Positions 23,506-32,033 are shown, counted from the stretch's first letter. The stretch: 36,448 bases of DNA from an uncultured Clostridia bacterium (GCA_946562005.1 CAMNVD010000003.1:1-36448); one strand, 5' to 3'. The notes: generated by a model from the sequence alone, not told the origin. Numbers and translations: made by a program.

Positions 23506-24249
23506 ATGACGAAAGATCAGTTGAAAAAATATCTTGATGGCGTGATTGATGATATTCGCACCTTGTATATCAAGACACAGGAAAAGTTGCGGGAGATTCA
23601 AAAGAAAGCAAACAGCGAATGGACAACGGTTTATAATGTTCCGGTTCATATGACACCGGATCAGCAAGCGGCGAATGCGGCGGTTATGCAGGATGCCGCA
23701 AATAAACTGAATCAGGAATACAAAGAAGCTGTTGAAAAGGCAATTCAGGAAGCCACAGATACGATTGCAGCGGTGAAGAAATCTGCAATTCAGGATTTAA
23801 CCGCCGCTGAACCCGTTCCCACCGATATTCAGTTGCGGATGGCTGAACAGATCAAGAAAGAGTACAGAAACGGCAATAACGCCCTTTCCCTTGACCGGGT
23901 AAAGCAGTTTGAAGCTGATATGAATTATCATGTGGAAAATGAAACGGTGAAGGCATACCCCTTCTATTTGGCGGCTAAAGACCTGTTCCCGGATAATGGC
24001 GGCAATGCGGATATTCTGAACGCTGCATATATGAAGTTGTTCCCAGCGATTGCTGAAAAGCAGGATGTTCTTGATGGAATTGGAGAGTGTGAACGCTTTT
24101 TCAGGGCGGCAATTATCACACATAAACTTGATACGATTACCGCCATAAATTCAGAAGCAGATCAACTTGAAGTAATCCGTTTGAAGGAAGAACTTGCTTC
24201 ACTTGGCGAAATTGGAAGCCTGAATCAGCGTGTTATTCAATATTCATAA
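23506..24249 (+). CDS. helical protein of unknown function (247 aa)
   Basis: A hydrophilic, strongly helical protein with a coiled-coil N-terminus (MTKDQLKKYLDGVIDDIRTL) and no known domain. It starts at 23506 behind AAAAGAGG; an upstream in-frame ATG lies inside the terminator hairpin. As the first gene of the operon that ends in the tape measure, it might be a structural or scaffold-like factor. That is only a guess from position and composition. Confidence 0.65.
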   Translation: MTKDQLKKYLDGVIDDIRTLYIKTQEKLREIQKKANSEWTTVYNVPVHMTPDQQAANAAVMQDAANKLNQEYKEAVEKAIQEATDTIAAVKKSAIQDLTAAEPVPTDIQLRMAEQIKKEYRNGNNALSLDRVKQFEADMNYHVENETVKAYPFYLAAKDLFPDNGGNADILNAAYMKLFPAIAEKQDVLDGIGECERFFRAAIITHKLDTITAINSEADQLEVIRLKEELASLGEIGSLNQRVIQYS

Positions 24250-24268
24250 GAAAGGCAAGGTGTAGATC

Positions 24269-24439
24269 ATGTTCAAGGTATCAAAGAAACCGAAAACCCC
24301 TAATATGATTTGGGATAGTGAAAAGAACTGTTTGCTTTGCAAATTTGTAAAGGGCATTTTTGAAACTGATGATGCGGGTGTGGCTGATAAGCTGGAAAGC
24401 ATGGGGCATACAGTAACAGAGATTCCGAATGAATCTTAA
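24269..24439 (+). CDS. 56-residue phage-like small protein
   Basis: It reads MFKVSKKPKTPNMIWDSEKN and then CKFVKGIFETDDAGVADKLE. The F-x-x-G-x-F-E-T-D-D pattern resembles small proteins encoded next to capsid genes in HK97-type phages, from memory and without a search. Two cysteines (CLLC) may bind zinc. Ribosome site AAAGGCAAGG. Like the tape measure downstream, it may derive from a phage structural module. Confidence 0.6.
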   Translation: MFKVSKKPKTPNMIWDSEKNCLLCKFVKGIFETDDAGVADKLESMGHTVTEIPNES

Positions 24440-24511
24440 CTTTTCAAATGGGGGTTGTGGGGACTTTCTCGCAATCCCCATTGTGCTATCAAAATGAAAG
24501 GTGTGAAGCAG

Positions 24512-24784
24512 ATGAAAGCATTAGACAGGCTTATTATTAAGGCGAAGAAGAAATGCGGTGTTGACCGTTTGGAAGTCGGCTTTATTTCCCCATCTGAAAA
24601 GCAAAAGGGGAAATGGGTTGCAAGGGGTGACATTTGGAACGGTGTACCCGGCAACGGTGTTAGGTCAATTATGTATGGCGAATATGATTCTGTTGAAGAA
24701 GCGGAAAAGGCTTTGAACGAGTTAGCGGAACAATACCCCAATAATAAAGATGTTTTTATATTCATTGAAAATATTCTTGAATAA
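24512..24784 (+). CDS. small protein of unknown function (90 aa)
   Basis: Starts MKALDRLIIKAKKKCGVDRL behind AAAGGTG. A beta-rich middle (WVARGDIWNGVPGNGV) with conserved-looking Trp and Gly residues is followed by a helical C-terminus. The fold is compact, but no family is recognised. It is followed by palindrome copy 2. Confidence 0.6.
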   Translation: MKALDRLIIKAKKKCGVDRLEVGFISPSEKQKGKWVARGDIWNGVPGNGVRSIMYGEYDSVEEAEKALNELAEQYPNNKDVFIFIENILE

Positions 24785-24802
24785 TTGAAAATTAACTTTC
24801 AA
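24785..24802. repeat. 18-bp palindrome, copy 2
   Basis: Identical to the copy at 22620. It begins on the base after the stop of the 24512 gene and ends 20 bases before the start at 24823. Confidence 0.6.
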
Positions 24803-24822
24803 AAGTGAAAGAAGGTGATTAT

Positions 24823-25032
24823 ATGGCAAGGCGAAACTTAAAACTTGATACCCCGGATAATATCAGAAAAGCCCTTGCTAAAGTGGCAAATATGGTTTAC
24901 AAAGGTGAACTTGATACAAAGATTGTAAACAGCTTTATTCTTGCCTGTAACGCTATTTTAAGCGGCATACGCACGGATGAACAGGAAAAGAAGATTGCTG
25001 AATTGGAACGGATTATAAACGAAAATGAATAA
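24823..25032 (+). CDS. small protein of unknown function (69 aa)
   Basis: A helical protein starting MARRNLKLDTPDNIRKALAK behind AAGGTGA. The LDTPDNIRKALAK...NSFILACNAIL pattern is common in small genes of Clostridial mobile elements, where the function is not known. Palindrome copy 2 lies just upstream. Confidence 0.6.
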   Translation: MARRNLKLDTPDNIRKALAKVANMVYKGELDTKIVNSFILACNAILSGIRTDEQEKKIAELERIINENE

Positions 25033-25061
25033 TCCAATTCAGCGGAAAGGAGATTCGGAGC

Positions 25062-25259
25062 ATGAGAAAACCAATACCCATTTCCGAAACACTGATTCTT
25101 CAAGAAGAAAAACGCCTTCGGGAACAGGCTGGAAATATTATCGCCGCTAAAGAAATTGGAATCAGTCAACAGAGCATTGATAAAATGATTGCTTGTTTCT
25201 CCATTTCAAAGGCGTATTATGACGATCTGAAAAGGCGGTATGAAGAAAATGGAAAATGA
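25062..25259 (+). CDS. small HTH-like protein (65 aa)
   Basis: A 65-residue helical protein with GISQQSIDKMIACFSISKAYYDD; the spacing suggests a small DNA-binding or sigma-associated fold. It starts behind AAAGGAG and overlaps the sigma gene by 11 bases, so the two are translated together. No family is recognised with certainty. Confidence 0.55.
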   Translation: MRKPIPISETLILQEEKRLREQAGNIIAAKEIGISQQSIDKMIACFSISKAYYDDLKRRYEENGK

Positions 25260-26214
25260 AGAATTGGTTGAACAAATACAAGCCGGGATTAAGCCAACTG
25301 AAAATATGGAACAGCTTTATTTGCAGAACCGTTCTTTCATTTACCAGCAGGCAAAGAAATATGCCGCTTATGCTGATATGGATGATTTAATGCAGGAAGC
25401 CTATTTTGGACTACATGAAGCCGTGAAGCATTACAAGCCCGATAAAGAAACAAAGTTCCTTACTTATCTTCCCTTCCGGCTGCAAAAGGCGTTTCGCCGT
25501 TATATCGACAATAACGGACATACCAAAAGAATTCCGGTTCATTTGGTTCAACGAATTTCAAAGTATAGGAAATATATTTCTGAACAGGCAAAGCAAGGTG
25601 TTGAACCGTCTGATTTTGAAATATGCCGGGATTTGGAATTGTCTGAACAGCAGCTTAAAGATTTACGGAAGGCAATGCGTGAAGCGGAATGTATCAGCAC
25701 AAGCGATTTTGTACCCGGTTTAGATAATATGACCGTGGAAGAATCCCTTGCCGATCCGCTGGGTATGGAAGAACAAGTGATTGATGAAGTCGCAAGAGAA
25801 CAAGCGGAAAGCCTGATCTGGAAGATTGTTGATGAACTGGAAGAACGGCAAGCAGAAGTGATTGTTGGGCGGTATAAAGAATTGGCTACTTTGAAAGAAA
25901 TCAGCAAGCGGTTGAATCTTTCATATCAGCGTATCAGGCAAATAGAAAAGAAAGCCCTATACATTCTACAAAGCAAGCATGAAATCAGCGATATAGCCGA
26001 AATATACGGTTATATGAACGCTTACCGGGGAACAGGGTATCAGGCTTTCAAGAATGGCGGTTCTTCCGTTGAAAACGCAGCTATCAAGCATATAGAAGGA
26101 GAAGCGAGGATCAAGGCAATGCAGCAGAGAATCAAGCAGCAGAAAACGGAAATTCTAACTACTTTGAATATGGATGAACTATTTTCAAAGGTTCTGAACC
26201 TTGCTTCACAGTAA
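25249..26214 (+). CDS. sigma-70 family factor of the element
   Basis: A 321-residue sigma factor: region 2 at about residues 22-95 (YADMDDLMQEAYFGLHEAVK, then TYLPFRLQKAFRRYI), a linker/region 3, region 4 at about 190-240 (ERQAEVIVGRYKELATLKEI, then LSYQRIRQIEKKAL), and an 80-residue helical tail of unknown role. Start ATG 25249 fits AGGCGG (25233-25238); ATG 25240 is too close. It stands three genes before the tape measure and may direct RNA polymerase to late promoters of the element or of a helper. Which promoters it uses is unknown. Confidence 0.85.
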   Translation: MENEELVEQIQAGIKPTENMEQLYLQNRSFIYQQAKKYAAYADMDDLMQEAYFGLHEAVKHYKPDKETKFLTYLPFRLQKAFRRYIDNNGHTKRIPVHLVQRISKYRKYISEQAKQGVEPSDFEICRDLELSEQQLKDLRKAMREAECISTSDFVPGLDNMTVEESLADPLGMEEQVIDEVAREQAESLIWKIVDELEERQAEVIVGRYKELATLKEISKRLNLSYQRIRQIEKKALYILQSKHEISDIAEIYGYMNAYRGTGYQAFKNGGSSVENAAIKHIEGEARIKAMQQRIKQQKTEILTTLNMDELFSKVLNLASQ

Positions 26215-26230
26215 AGAAAGGGGATTTGAA

Positions 26231-26512
26231 ATGTATAAGCATCAGGAACAGTTTTTGAAAATTACACAGGAGTATAACAGACAGATCAGTTTGCTTTTGG
26301 GTATGGCAGAAAAGGCTAACCGAAAGCAAATTGAACGGCTAACGCCAATTTTGCAGAAATTGAAAAGTTCACTTCAAAAATTGATAAATCAGCAAGAGCG
26401 ATTCAAACAGTGCGTTCATAATCCAGGGAAATATAAAGCCCTCTTGCAGCCTTATATTTCTTTGCTGGATGAAACAAAGGCAGAGATTGAAAAGCTAGGT
26501 GAAAAGACTTGA
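26231..26512 (+). CDS. small coiled-coil protein (93 aa)
   Basis: A helical protein (MYKHQEQFLKITQEYNRQIS) with Gln/Lys-rich heptads through most of its length and no known domain. Start 26231 follows AAAGGGGA. It lies between the sigma factor and the tape measure and overlaps the next gene by four bases. Small helical proteins next to tape measures are sometimes their chaperones, but nothing in the sequence proves this. Confidence 0.6.
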   Translation: MYKHQEQFLKITQEYNRQISLLLGMAEKANRKQIERLTPILQKLKSSLQKLINQQERFKQCVHNPGKYKALLQPYISLLDETKAEIEKLGEKT

Positions 26513-26940
26513 ATCCCAATATTGAAGTTATTACGCCGGAATTGTGGGCGGTAAACAGTGGCTACATAAAAGCCGGATGGATTCGGGAATTATCGCCTGT
26601 TCCGGGGCTGGAAAGCGTAAACAAATATGCTTCCCTGACAAATGACGGTATTATGATCCTGAAAAAAGAATCAGAGTTTTACCCGATATTGAAACAGCTT
26701 GTACCTAAAATTATGCTGCATACGGATGAAGAATTGCAACTTTGCCACAAGTTGAATCATAAGGCGGTGCTTGATGATTATGAAAAGCTATATTTGAATG
26801 TTATGGAATGGGAAATTGAAAGGCGGCGTGTTCGGGCGGATTATCTGAACCGCTTCCCCCGCCCAACATTGAAAAACAGGATCAGAAAATTATTGCAGAA
26901 GGTAGGTGAAAAATTTGGCTACTATCAGAACAGCGATTGA
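26509..26940 (+). CDS. protein of unknown function before the tape measure (143 aa)
   Basis: Starts with TTG 26509 behind AGGTG and reads MNPNIEVITPELWAVNSGYI. The C-terminal third is basic and helical (NRFPRPTLKNRIRKLLQKVG). It overlaps the tape measure gene by 26 bases, so the two are translated together. By position it could be a tape measure partner. No family recognised. Confidence 0.65.
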   Translation: MNPNIEVITPELWAVNSGYIKAGWIRELSPVPGLESVNKYASLTNDGIMILKKESEFYPILKQLVPKIMLHTDEELQLCHKLNHKAVLDDYEKLYLNVMEWEIERRRVRADYLNRFPRPTLKNRIRKLLQKVGEKFGYYQNSD

Positions 26941-29500
26941 ACTTTATGATGCGTTTTCTGCACCGCTTATGAATGTAATTCAAGCGGTAAATCAGGGAGT
27001 TTCTGCAATGGAAACCATGCACGCAACCATGAATGAACCTGTTTCCGTGTCGATTGCGGACGGGATTGCAGAGCAAATGAATCAGGCGGTGCAAGCTATT
27101 GAAGAAGCAAGGGCGGCATTGTCTGAACCTGTTACCCATGAAAATACAAGCGTTACTTGGGATAGCCTCACAATGCCAACCTTCACAAATTCCGGGGCTG
27201 ACCGTTTCCAGCAGGAAGTTCAGAGTGCAAACGCCATGTTGGAGCAACTGAACCAGACCCAACGGAATATAGCGGCACAGGCTGAACGGGTGCAACTGTT
27301 CCCTTCAAATATGGTGAATGATATGAATACCATGCAAAGCCGTATTCAAGGCATTCAGGAAAGAATTCAAACCATAGAAAATAACCCCTTGAATTTGGGA
27401 ACAGATCAAGCTAACGCTGAATTGGAGTATTTGCGTAACAATTTGAATCAGGCAGTTCAGACACAGAATGAAATGAACGCTGCAATTCAGAACATGGACA
27501 TTACAACCGCCAATGATGCGTATATCCGGCTTTCAAATACCATTTCAGGAACAGAAAGATATATCCGTGATAATGTTGACGAACAAGGGCGGTTCAACCG
27601 TGAAATTGAAGAAGGCACGAATGAAGCCAATGAACTAATGCAGACAATCAAGGGGGCGGTTGCGGCATACGCTACAATTCAAACCCTTTCAGCGGCGTTG
27701 AACTTATCGGATCAGCTTACTTCCACAACCGCCCGCTTGAATTTGATGAATGACGGGCTGCAAACCACACAGGACTTGCAGAACATGATTTATCTTTCAG
27801 CGGAACGGGCAAGGGGCAGCTATCAGGCAACCGCTGATGCCGTTTCCAAACTTGGACTTATGGCGGGTGATGCGTTCAGCAGTTCGGAAGAAATCATTGC
27901 CTTCATGGAACAGGTGAATAAGCAATTTACCATTGCTGGAACGGAAGCGGCGGGCATTGATGCCGCTATGTTGCAGCTTACACAAGCAATGGGTTCAGGC
28001 GTTCTTCGTGGCGAGGAATACAACAGCATTTTGGAGCAAGCCCCGAATATCATTCAGGCGATTGCTGATTATATGGAAGTTCCAAAGGGGCAATTAAAGG
28101 ATATGGCAGCGGAAGGACTAATCACCGCTGACATTGTAAAGGCGGCTATGTTTGCGGCGGCTGATGATACCAATGCAAAGTTTGAACAGATGCCGAAAAC
28201 CTTTTCGCAAATTTGGACTTCTTTTCAGAATACCGCTTTGATGGCATTTCAGCCCGTTCTTCAAAGAATGAATGAAATTGCCAATAGTGAAGCGTTTCAG
28301 GGCTTTGTGAACAATGCGATTGAAGCCCTATCAATGGTGGCGGGCATTGCCCTTGAAATCTTTGATTTGCTTGTGGGCGTTGCTGAAATCGTTGGTGAAA
28401 ATTGGTCGTGGCTATCCCCTATCATTTACGGTGTAGCCGGGGCTTTGGCTGTTTACTACGGCTGGTTGCTGTTGACAAAAGGGGCAGCGTTAGCAACCGC
28501 AGCGGCACAAGGTGCATTGACACTTGCTAAAATGCTTGCCGTTCCTGTTTACGCCGCTTTAACGGGTGCGACAATGGCAGATACGGCGGCACAATGGGGG
28601 CTGAATTCTGCAATGTACGCTTGCCCTATCGTGTGGATCATTATTCTTATAATCGCCCTGATAGCCCTATTCTATGCGGCGGTGGCGGCGGTGAATAAAT
28701 TCGCCGGAACTTCCGTTTCCGCAACGGGTATAATTTGCGGGGCGTTCATGGTTGCCCTTGCCTTTATCGGCAATATCTTTGTTGCCCTTTGGAATTTGGT
28801 TGTGGATGTGTTCGTGCTTATCTATAACCTTGTGGCAACCGTGGCAAACTTTATCGGCAATGTATTCACCGATCCTATCGGTGCGGTTTGTCGATTGTTC
28901 TTTGATTTGGCTGATACCGTGCTTGGAATTCTTCAAGCGTTGGCTTCGGCTATTGATGCAATCTTCGGTTCAAACCTTGCGGGAAGTGTTCAGGGTTGGC
29001 GTGATTCTCTTGGCGGTTGGGTTGATGAAACCTTCGGTAAGGGTGATGAAGTAATGGCAAAAATGAACGCTGACGATATGAAACTTGGGCGGTTTGAATA
29101 CGGGGCAGCTTGGGATGCCGGGTATTCCTTTGGTGAAGGCATTGATGAAAGCATTGCGAATTTCGATCCTTCCAGCCTGTTTGATACCAATGTACCGGGT
29201 GCGGGTGACTACGCCGATTTGAGCAATTACGGGGCGGGGCTTGCCGGGGATGTTGGCGATATAGCGGGCAACACCGGGGCAATCAAGGATTCAATGGATA
29301 TTACAGAAGAAGATTTGAAATATCTTCGTGACATTGCCGAACAGGAAGCGATAAACAGATTTACAACCGCTGAAATCAATATAGAAGCACCAATAACCAA
29401 CCAAATTTCTAAAGATGTTGATTTGGATGGAGTAGTTGACGGGCTGACGGGTGCAGTAAATGAAGCGGCTGACATTATAGCGGAAGGCGTACACATTTAG
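26915..29500 (+). CDS. phage tape measure protein carried by the mobile element
   Basis: An 861-residue tape measure protein, the only clear virion gene of the element. The N-terminal 210 residues start with ATIRTAIELYDAFSAPLMNV and form a Gln-rich coiled coil. Residues about 265-460 match the tape-measure domain of the tailocin protein at 5846 (e.g. IADYMEVPKGQLKDMAAEGL beside IADYMNVPVERVQGLAAEGR). Strong hydrophobic segments lie at about 475-660, and the ends of the two proteins are nearly identical (DIAEQEAINRFTTAE). I prefer the TTG start at 26915, which gives the family's MATIRTA opening behind AAGGTAGGTG. In its family it sets tail length and is ejected first. No sheath, tube, chaperone or baseplate gene accompanies it here. 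Confidence 0.92.
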   Translation: MATIRTAIELYDAFSAPLMNVIQAVNQGVSAMETMHATMNEPVSVSIADGIAEQMNQAVQAIEEARAALSEPVTHENTSVTWDSLTMPTFTNSGADRFQQEVQSANAMLEQLNQTQRNIAAQAERVQLFPSNMVNDMNTMQSRIQGIQERIQTIENNPLNLGTDQANAELEYLRNNLNQAVQTQNEMNAAIQNMDITTANDAYIRLSNTISGTERYIRDNVDEQGRFNREIEEGTNEANELMQTIKGAVAAYATIQTLSAALNLSDQLTSTTARLNLMNDGLQTTQDLQNMIYLSAERARGSYQATADAVSKLGLMAGDAFSSSEEIIAFMEQVNKQFTIAGTEAAGIDAAMLQLTQAMGSGVLRGEEYNSILEQAPNIIQAIADYMEVPKGQLKDMAAEGLITADIVKAAMFAAADDTNAKFEQMPKTFSQIWTSFQNTALMAFQPVLQRMNEIANSEAFQGFVNNAIEALSMVAGIALEIFDLLVGVAEIVGENWSWLSPIIYGVAGALAVYYGWLLLTKGAALATAAAQGALTLAKMLAVPVYAALTGATMADTAAQWGLNSAMYACPIVWIIILIIALIALFYAAVAAVNKFAGTSVSATGIICGAFMVALAFIGNIFVALWNLVVDVFVLIYNLVATVANFIGNVFTDPIGAVCRLFFDLADTVLGILQALASAIDAIFGSNLAGSVQGWRDSLGGWVDETFGKGDEVMAKMNADDMKLGRFEYGAAWDAGYSFGEGIDESIANFDPSSLFDTNVPGAGDYADLSNYGAGLAGDVGDIAGNTGAIKDSMDITEEDLKYLRDIAEQEAINRFTTAEINIEAPITNQISKDVDLDGVVDGLTGAVNEAADIIAEGVHI

Positions 29501-29507
29501 CCCCACG

Positions 29508-29538
29508 ATCCCCCGGTGAAATATCCGGGGGATTTTTC
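29508..29538 (+). terminator. terminator after the element tape measure
   Basis: ATCCCCCGG pairs with CCGGGGGAT around eight bases, followed by five T. It ends the operon that began at 23325. Confidence 0.9.
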
Positions 29539-29543
29539 TTTAC

Positions 29544-29572
29544 TTGACTATTCGTTACCAATAGTATATAAT
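29544..29572 (+). promoter_or_regulatory. promoter of the AbrB-like gene with shared 16-mer
   Basis: TTGACT (29544-29549) and TATAAT (29567-29572) lie 17 bases apart. The 16-mer TTACCAATAGTATATA at 29555-29570 is identical to 18995-19010 at the repressor promoter, so both may answer the same regulator. Confidence 0.75.
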
Positions 29573-29613
29573 AAATTCAAAGTAATTGAACACATTTCAA
29601 AGGGGGTGTAAGT

Positions 29614-30177
29614 ATGGAAACACGAAAGGGAAATATGATTTTTGGGAAAGCTGGCGGTAATGCAAGCCGGAATTCTTATACTTGTAAAGTATCTGTTCCC
29701 AAAACATGGGTTGACCGAATGGGGCTAACCCATGAACAGCGGGAAATAGAACTTGCCTTTGATGGAGATAGGATCACGATTGATAGACCGGAACACAGCC
29801 CGGTAAAACATACCCCATTAGCAAGCAATCAGAAAATCCGGCGTTTTGCCTTGCTTTGGATGCAGATGTATAAAAACCACGCTTCCACACCCGGCTTCTA
29901 TTTTGAAGATGTTTCCTTTGTTGGTGAAGGGCTTGCAGATTTAGGCTTTGAAATGGATTGTGGGGAATCCTTCAAGGCAGCTTTCCCAAACTGTAATTTA
30001 GGCGATTGCGAAGCGTGGAAACGGATTGTGAATCAGATTGACAGTGTGCAGCTTTTGGGGGATGCGATTTTCTCACAATGGCGGTACTGGAATCATTGGA
30101 GTAATGCACCAATGGAAGAAGCTGATTTTGAATGGTTTGCGCTTGCCTTTTCCCGGCTGGCTGAACTGGCGGCATGA
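29614..30177 (+). CDS. AbrB-like regulator with extra domain
   Basis: A 187-residue protein. Residues about 20-60 (SYTCKVSVPKTWVDRMGLTH, then ELAFDGDRITIDRP) look like a SpoVT/AbrB swapped-hairpin DNA-binding domain. The rest is a Trp-rich helical domain of unknown function. It has its own promoter and a GGGGGTG ribosome site and stands apart from the tape measure operon. It may be a transition regulator or an antitoxin-like protein; no toxin gene is next to it. Confidence 0.65.
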   Translation: METRKGNMIFGKAGGNASRNSYTCKVSVPKTWVDRMGLTHEQREIELAFDGDRITIDRPEHSPVKHTPLASNQKIRRFALLWMQMYKNHASTPGFYFEDVSFVGEGLADLGFEMDCGESFKAAFPNCNLGDCEAWKRIVNQIDSVQLLGDAIFSQWRYWNHWSNAPMEEADFEWFALAFSRLAELAA

Positions 30178-30181
30178 TGTT

Positions 30182-30199
30182 TTGAAAATTAACTTTCAA
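30182..30199. repeat. 18-bp palindrome, copy 3
   Basis: Identical to the copies at 22620 and 24785; here it lies just after the AbrB-like gene and before the promoter of the surface protein. Confidence 0.6.
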
Positions 30200-30285
30200 T
30201 CTGTTTTCCCCTTTCATATTGCAAGCCCCTAACCAAAGTATCAAAGCCTTTCTGTTTCCGCTTATATAGCCGTTATATGAACCTC

Positions 30286-30294
30286 TGATATAAT
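30286..30294 (+). promoter_or_regulatory. extended -10 promoter of the surface protein
   Basis: TGATATAAT is an extended -10; the -35 region is weak. A small hairpin (TTGCCG/CGGCAA, 30300-30317) lies in the short leader before the AGGAGG site at 30331. Confidence 0.55.
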
Positions 30295-30344
30295 ATTCCT
30301 TGCCGTTTGTGCGGCAAAATCTTATATTTCAGGAGGTTCAGAAG

Positions 30345-32015
30345 ATGAACAGAAACAGAAGAACAGTATTTTTCAGGATCATGGCAACAATTATGTGTGC
30401 CGCTTGCGTGGTGGTTATGTGTTCGGGCTATCAGGCAAGGGCAGAAACAACCGCTGATTTCCCCATAGCGAAAAATGGGAATCAGCTTCTTCAAGCGATT
30501 GCCGCCGCTGATGATGGCGATACAATCGGAATTTCTGATATGATTGCCTTTTATGAGGGGGTAACGATTGGAGCAGAGGACAAACGAATTACTATTGTTC
30601 GGATGAATGAGAATGCTTTTTTGTCCTTTACCGGATCGGATTCTTCTTTGGTGCAAAATGTTGTATTTGACGGGGGAAACATAGAATCCAATTACCCTAT
30701 GATTAGTTCACAATGTTCTTTAACCGTTGAAAACAGCATTTTTCAAAATTGCATTTGCAATGGTGAAGGTGCTGCACTTGGATTTTATTCTGATGAACTT
30801 AACATTGCAAGTTGTGTTTTCAAAGATAATTGGGCATATCGTGGCGGTCATGTTTACATAGCCACTTTGAGAGAAGCAACAATTTCAAGTTGCACTTTTA
30901 AGAATGGAGAAGCCAAAGAACAAGGTGGGGCATTGTATGTAACAGGTGAAACCAAAATAAGAAATAGTGTTATTACTAACAATCGGGCGAACTATGGCGG
31001 TGGCATTTATCACGGCAGTCAAAATTGTATTATATCCGGCACAAAGATTTATTATAATTCGGCTAACATTTATGGTTCAGATTATGCTACTGAAACTCCT
31101 TATTTCTATTTTGCCGAATCGGTTGCTGAACTTACGGAATTATTTGCACCTGATAATTTGAAACCTGTTGAATGGGAGATTTCTAACAATAGCGGGGTTG
31201 ATGGATTTAAGTTGATTTTGGAAACACTTACACCTATTGAACCTGAACAACCCACAACTCCAGAAAAACCGGAAACGCCGACAGAACCAGAAAACCCGGA
31301 TGAACCCGACAAGCCAACCGAACCGGAAAACCCCGAGAACCCCGAGAACCCGAATCAGCCGGACACGCCCACAGAGCTGGGGGAGAATGAGCCGCCCAAA
31401 GATGAATCGGGAACAGGAACGGACAAGCCCGCAGAAGGTGAAAATAAGCCTTCCGAACCTGAAACACCCCCGGATGATACCCAAAATAAGGGGGATGAAC
31501 AGCCGCCCGCCGATAACCCGGAAGAAAAACCCGGTGTAAGCGGTTCAGGGAACGCCCCGGCAACCCCTTCCGATTCAACGGGGAATAATGGCGGCAATAA
31601 TACCAGCAATTCAACAAGCACCACCACAACCAGCGACAACAGAACAACGGATAATTCCGACAATTCCCGGTATTCCAGCACCAGCGATTCTAACAATACA
31701 TCCACGGTGAATAATTACTATCAGCAGGAAAAACAACCTTCCAGCAGCGGGGAATCGGTTCAAACAATCGTTGTCCCTGTTGGCAACACTGGAAACGGCG
31801 AACCGCTGCAACAAACAATCAGAGTTGAAAACCCGGAAGGAACAACGGCAACGGGAAGTTTGGAAGGCTTGACCTTGAATATCAATGTGAACACAGCTTC
31901 ACAGGATCAGGCGGCAAATACTTCCCCTGTTCAGCAAAGCGGAATATCTTGGTATCAAGCAATCGTTTTGTGCCTTCTGTCTGCTATTTTGGTTTGCTTG
32001 TTGAAAAGCCGCTGA
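30345..32015 (+). CDS. secreted beta-helix surface protein with membrane anchor
   Basis: A 556-residue exported protein. The signal peptide runs to about residue 33 (ARA-ET cleavage). Residues about 45-245 hold repeated short strands with Asn/Gly turns (QNVVFDGGNIES, FKNGEAKEQGGALYV, ITNNRANYGGGIYHGS), the pattern of a right-handed parallel beta-helix. A Pro/Glu-rich stalk (about 300-420) and a Ser/Thr/Asn-rich segment follow, and the last 21 residues form a membrane helix ending in KSR; there is no LPxTG. Start 30345 has AGGAGG. It is the last gene of the element, with its own promoter. It may act in adhesion, phage exclusion or helper recognition; none is shown. Confidence 0.8.
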   Translation: MNRNRRTVFFRIMATIMCAACVVVMCSGYQARAETTADFPIAKNGNQLLQAIAAADDGDTIGISDMIAFYEGVTIGAEDKRITIVRMNENAFLSFTGSDSSLVQNVVFDGGNIESNYPMISSQCSLTVENSIFQNCICNGEGAALGFYSDELNIASCVFKDNWAYRGGHVYIATLREATISSCTFKNGEAKEQGGALYVTGETKIRNSVITNNRANYGGGIYHGSQNCIISGTKIYYNSANIYGSDYATETPYFYFAESVAELTELFAPDNLKPVEWEISNNSGVDGFKLILETLTPIEPEQPTTPEKPETPTEPENPDEPDKPTEPENPENPENPNQPDTPTELGENEPPKDESGTGTDKPAEGENKPSEPETPPDDTQNKGDEQPPADNPEEKPGVSGSGNAPATPSDSTGNNGGNNTSNSTSTTTTSDNRTTDNSDNSRYSSTSDSNNTSTVNNYYQQEKQPSSSGESVQTIVVPVGNTGNGEPLQQTIRVENPEGTTATGSLEGLTLNINVNTASQDQAANTSPVQQSGISWYQAIVLCLLSAILVCLLKSR

Positions 32016-32033
32016 TTTTGGCTTTATATGGGG

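Noticed and set aside
31220..31500. CRISPR-like or minisatellite repeat
   Set aside because: The repeated bases are the Pro/Glu codons of the surface protein stalk. There are no regular spacers, and the opposite-strand frames over it are shadows.
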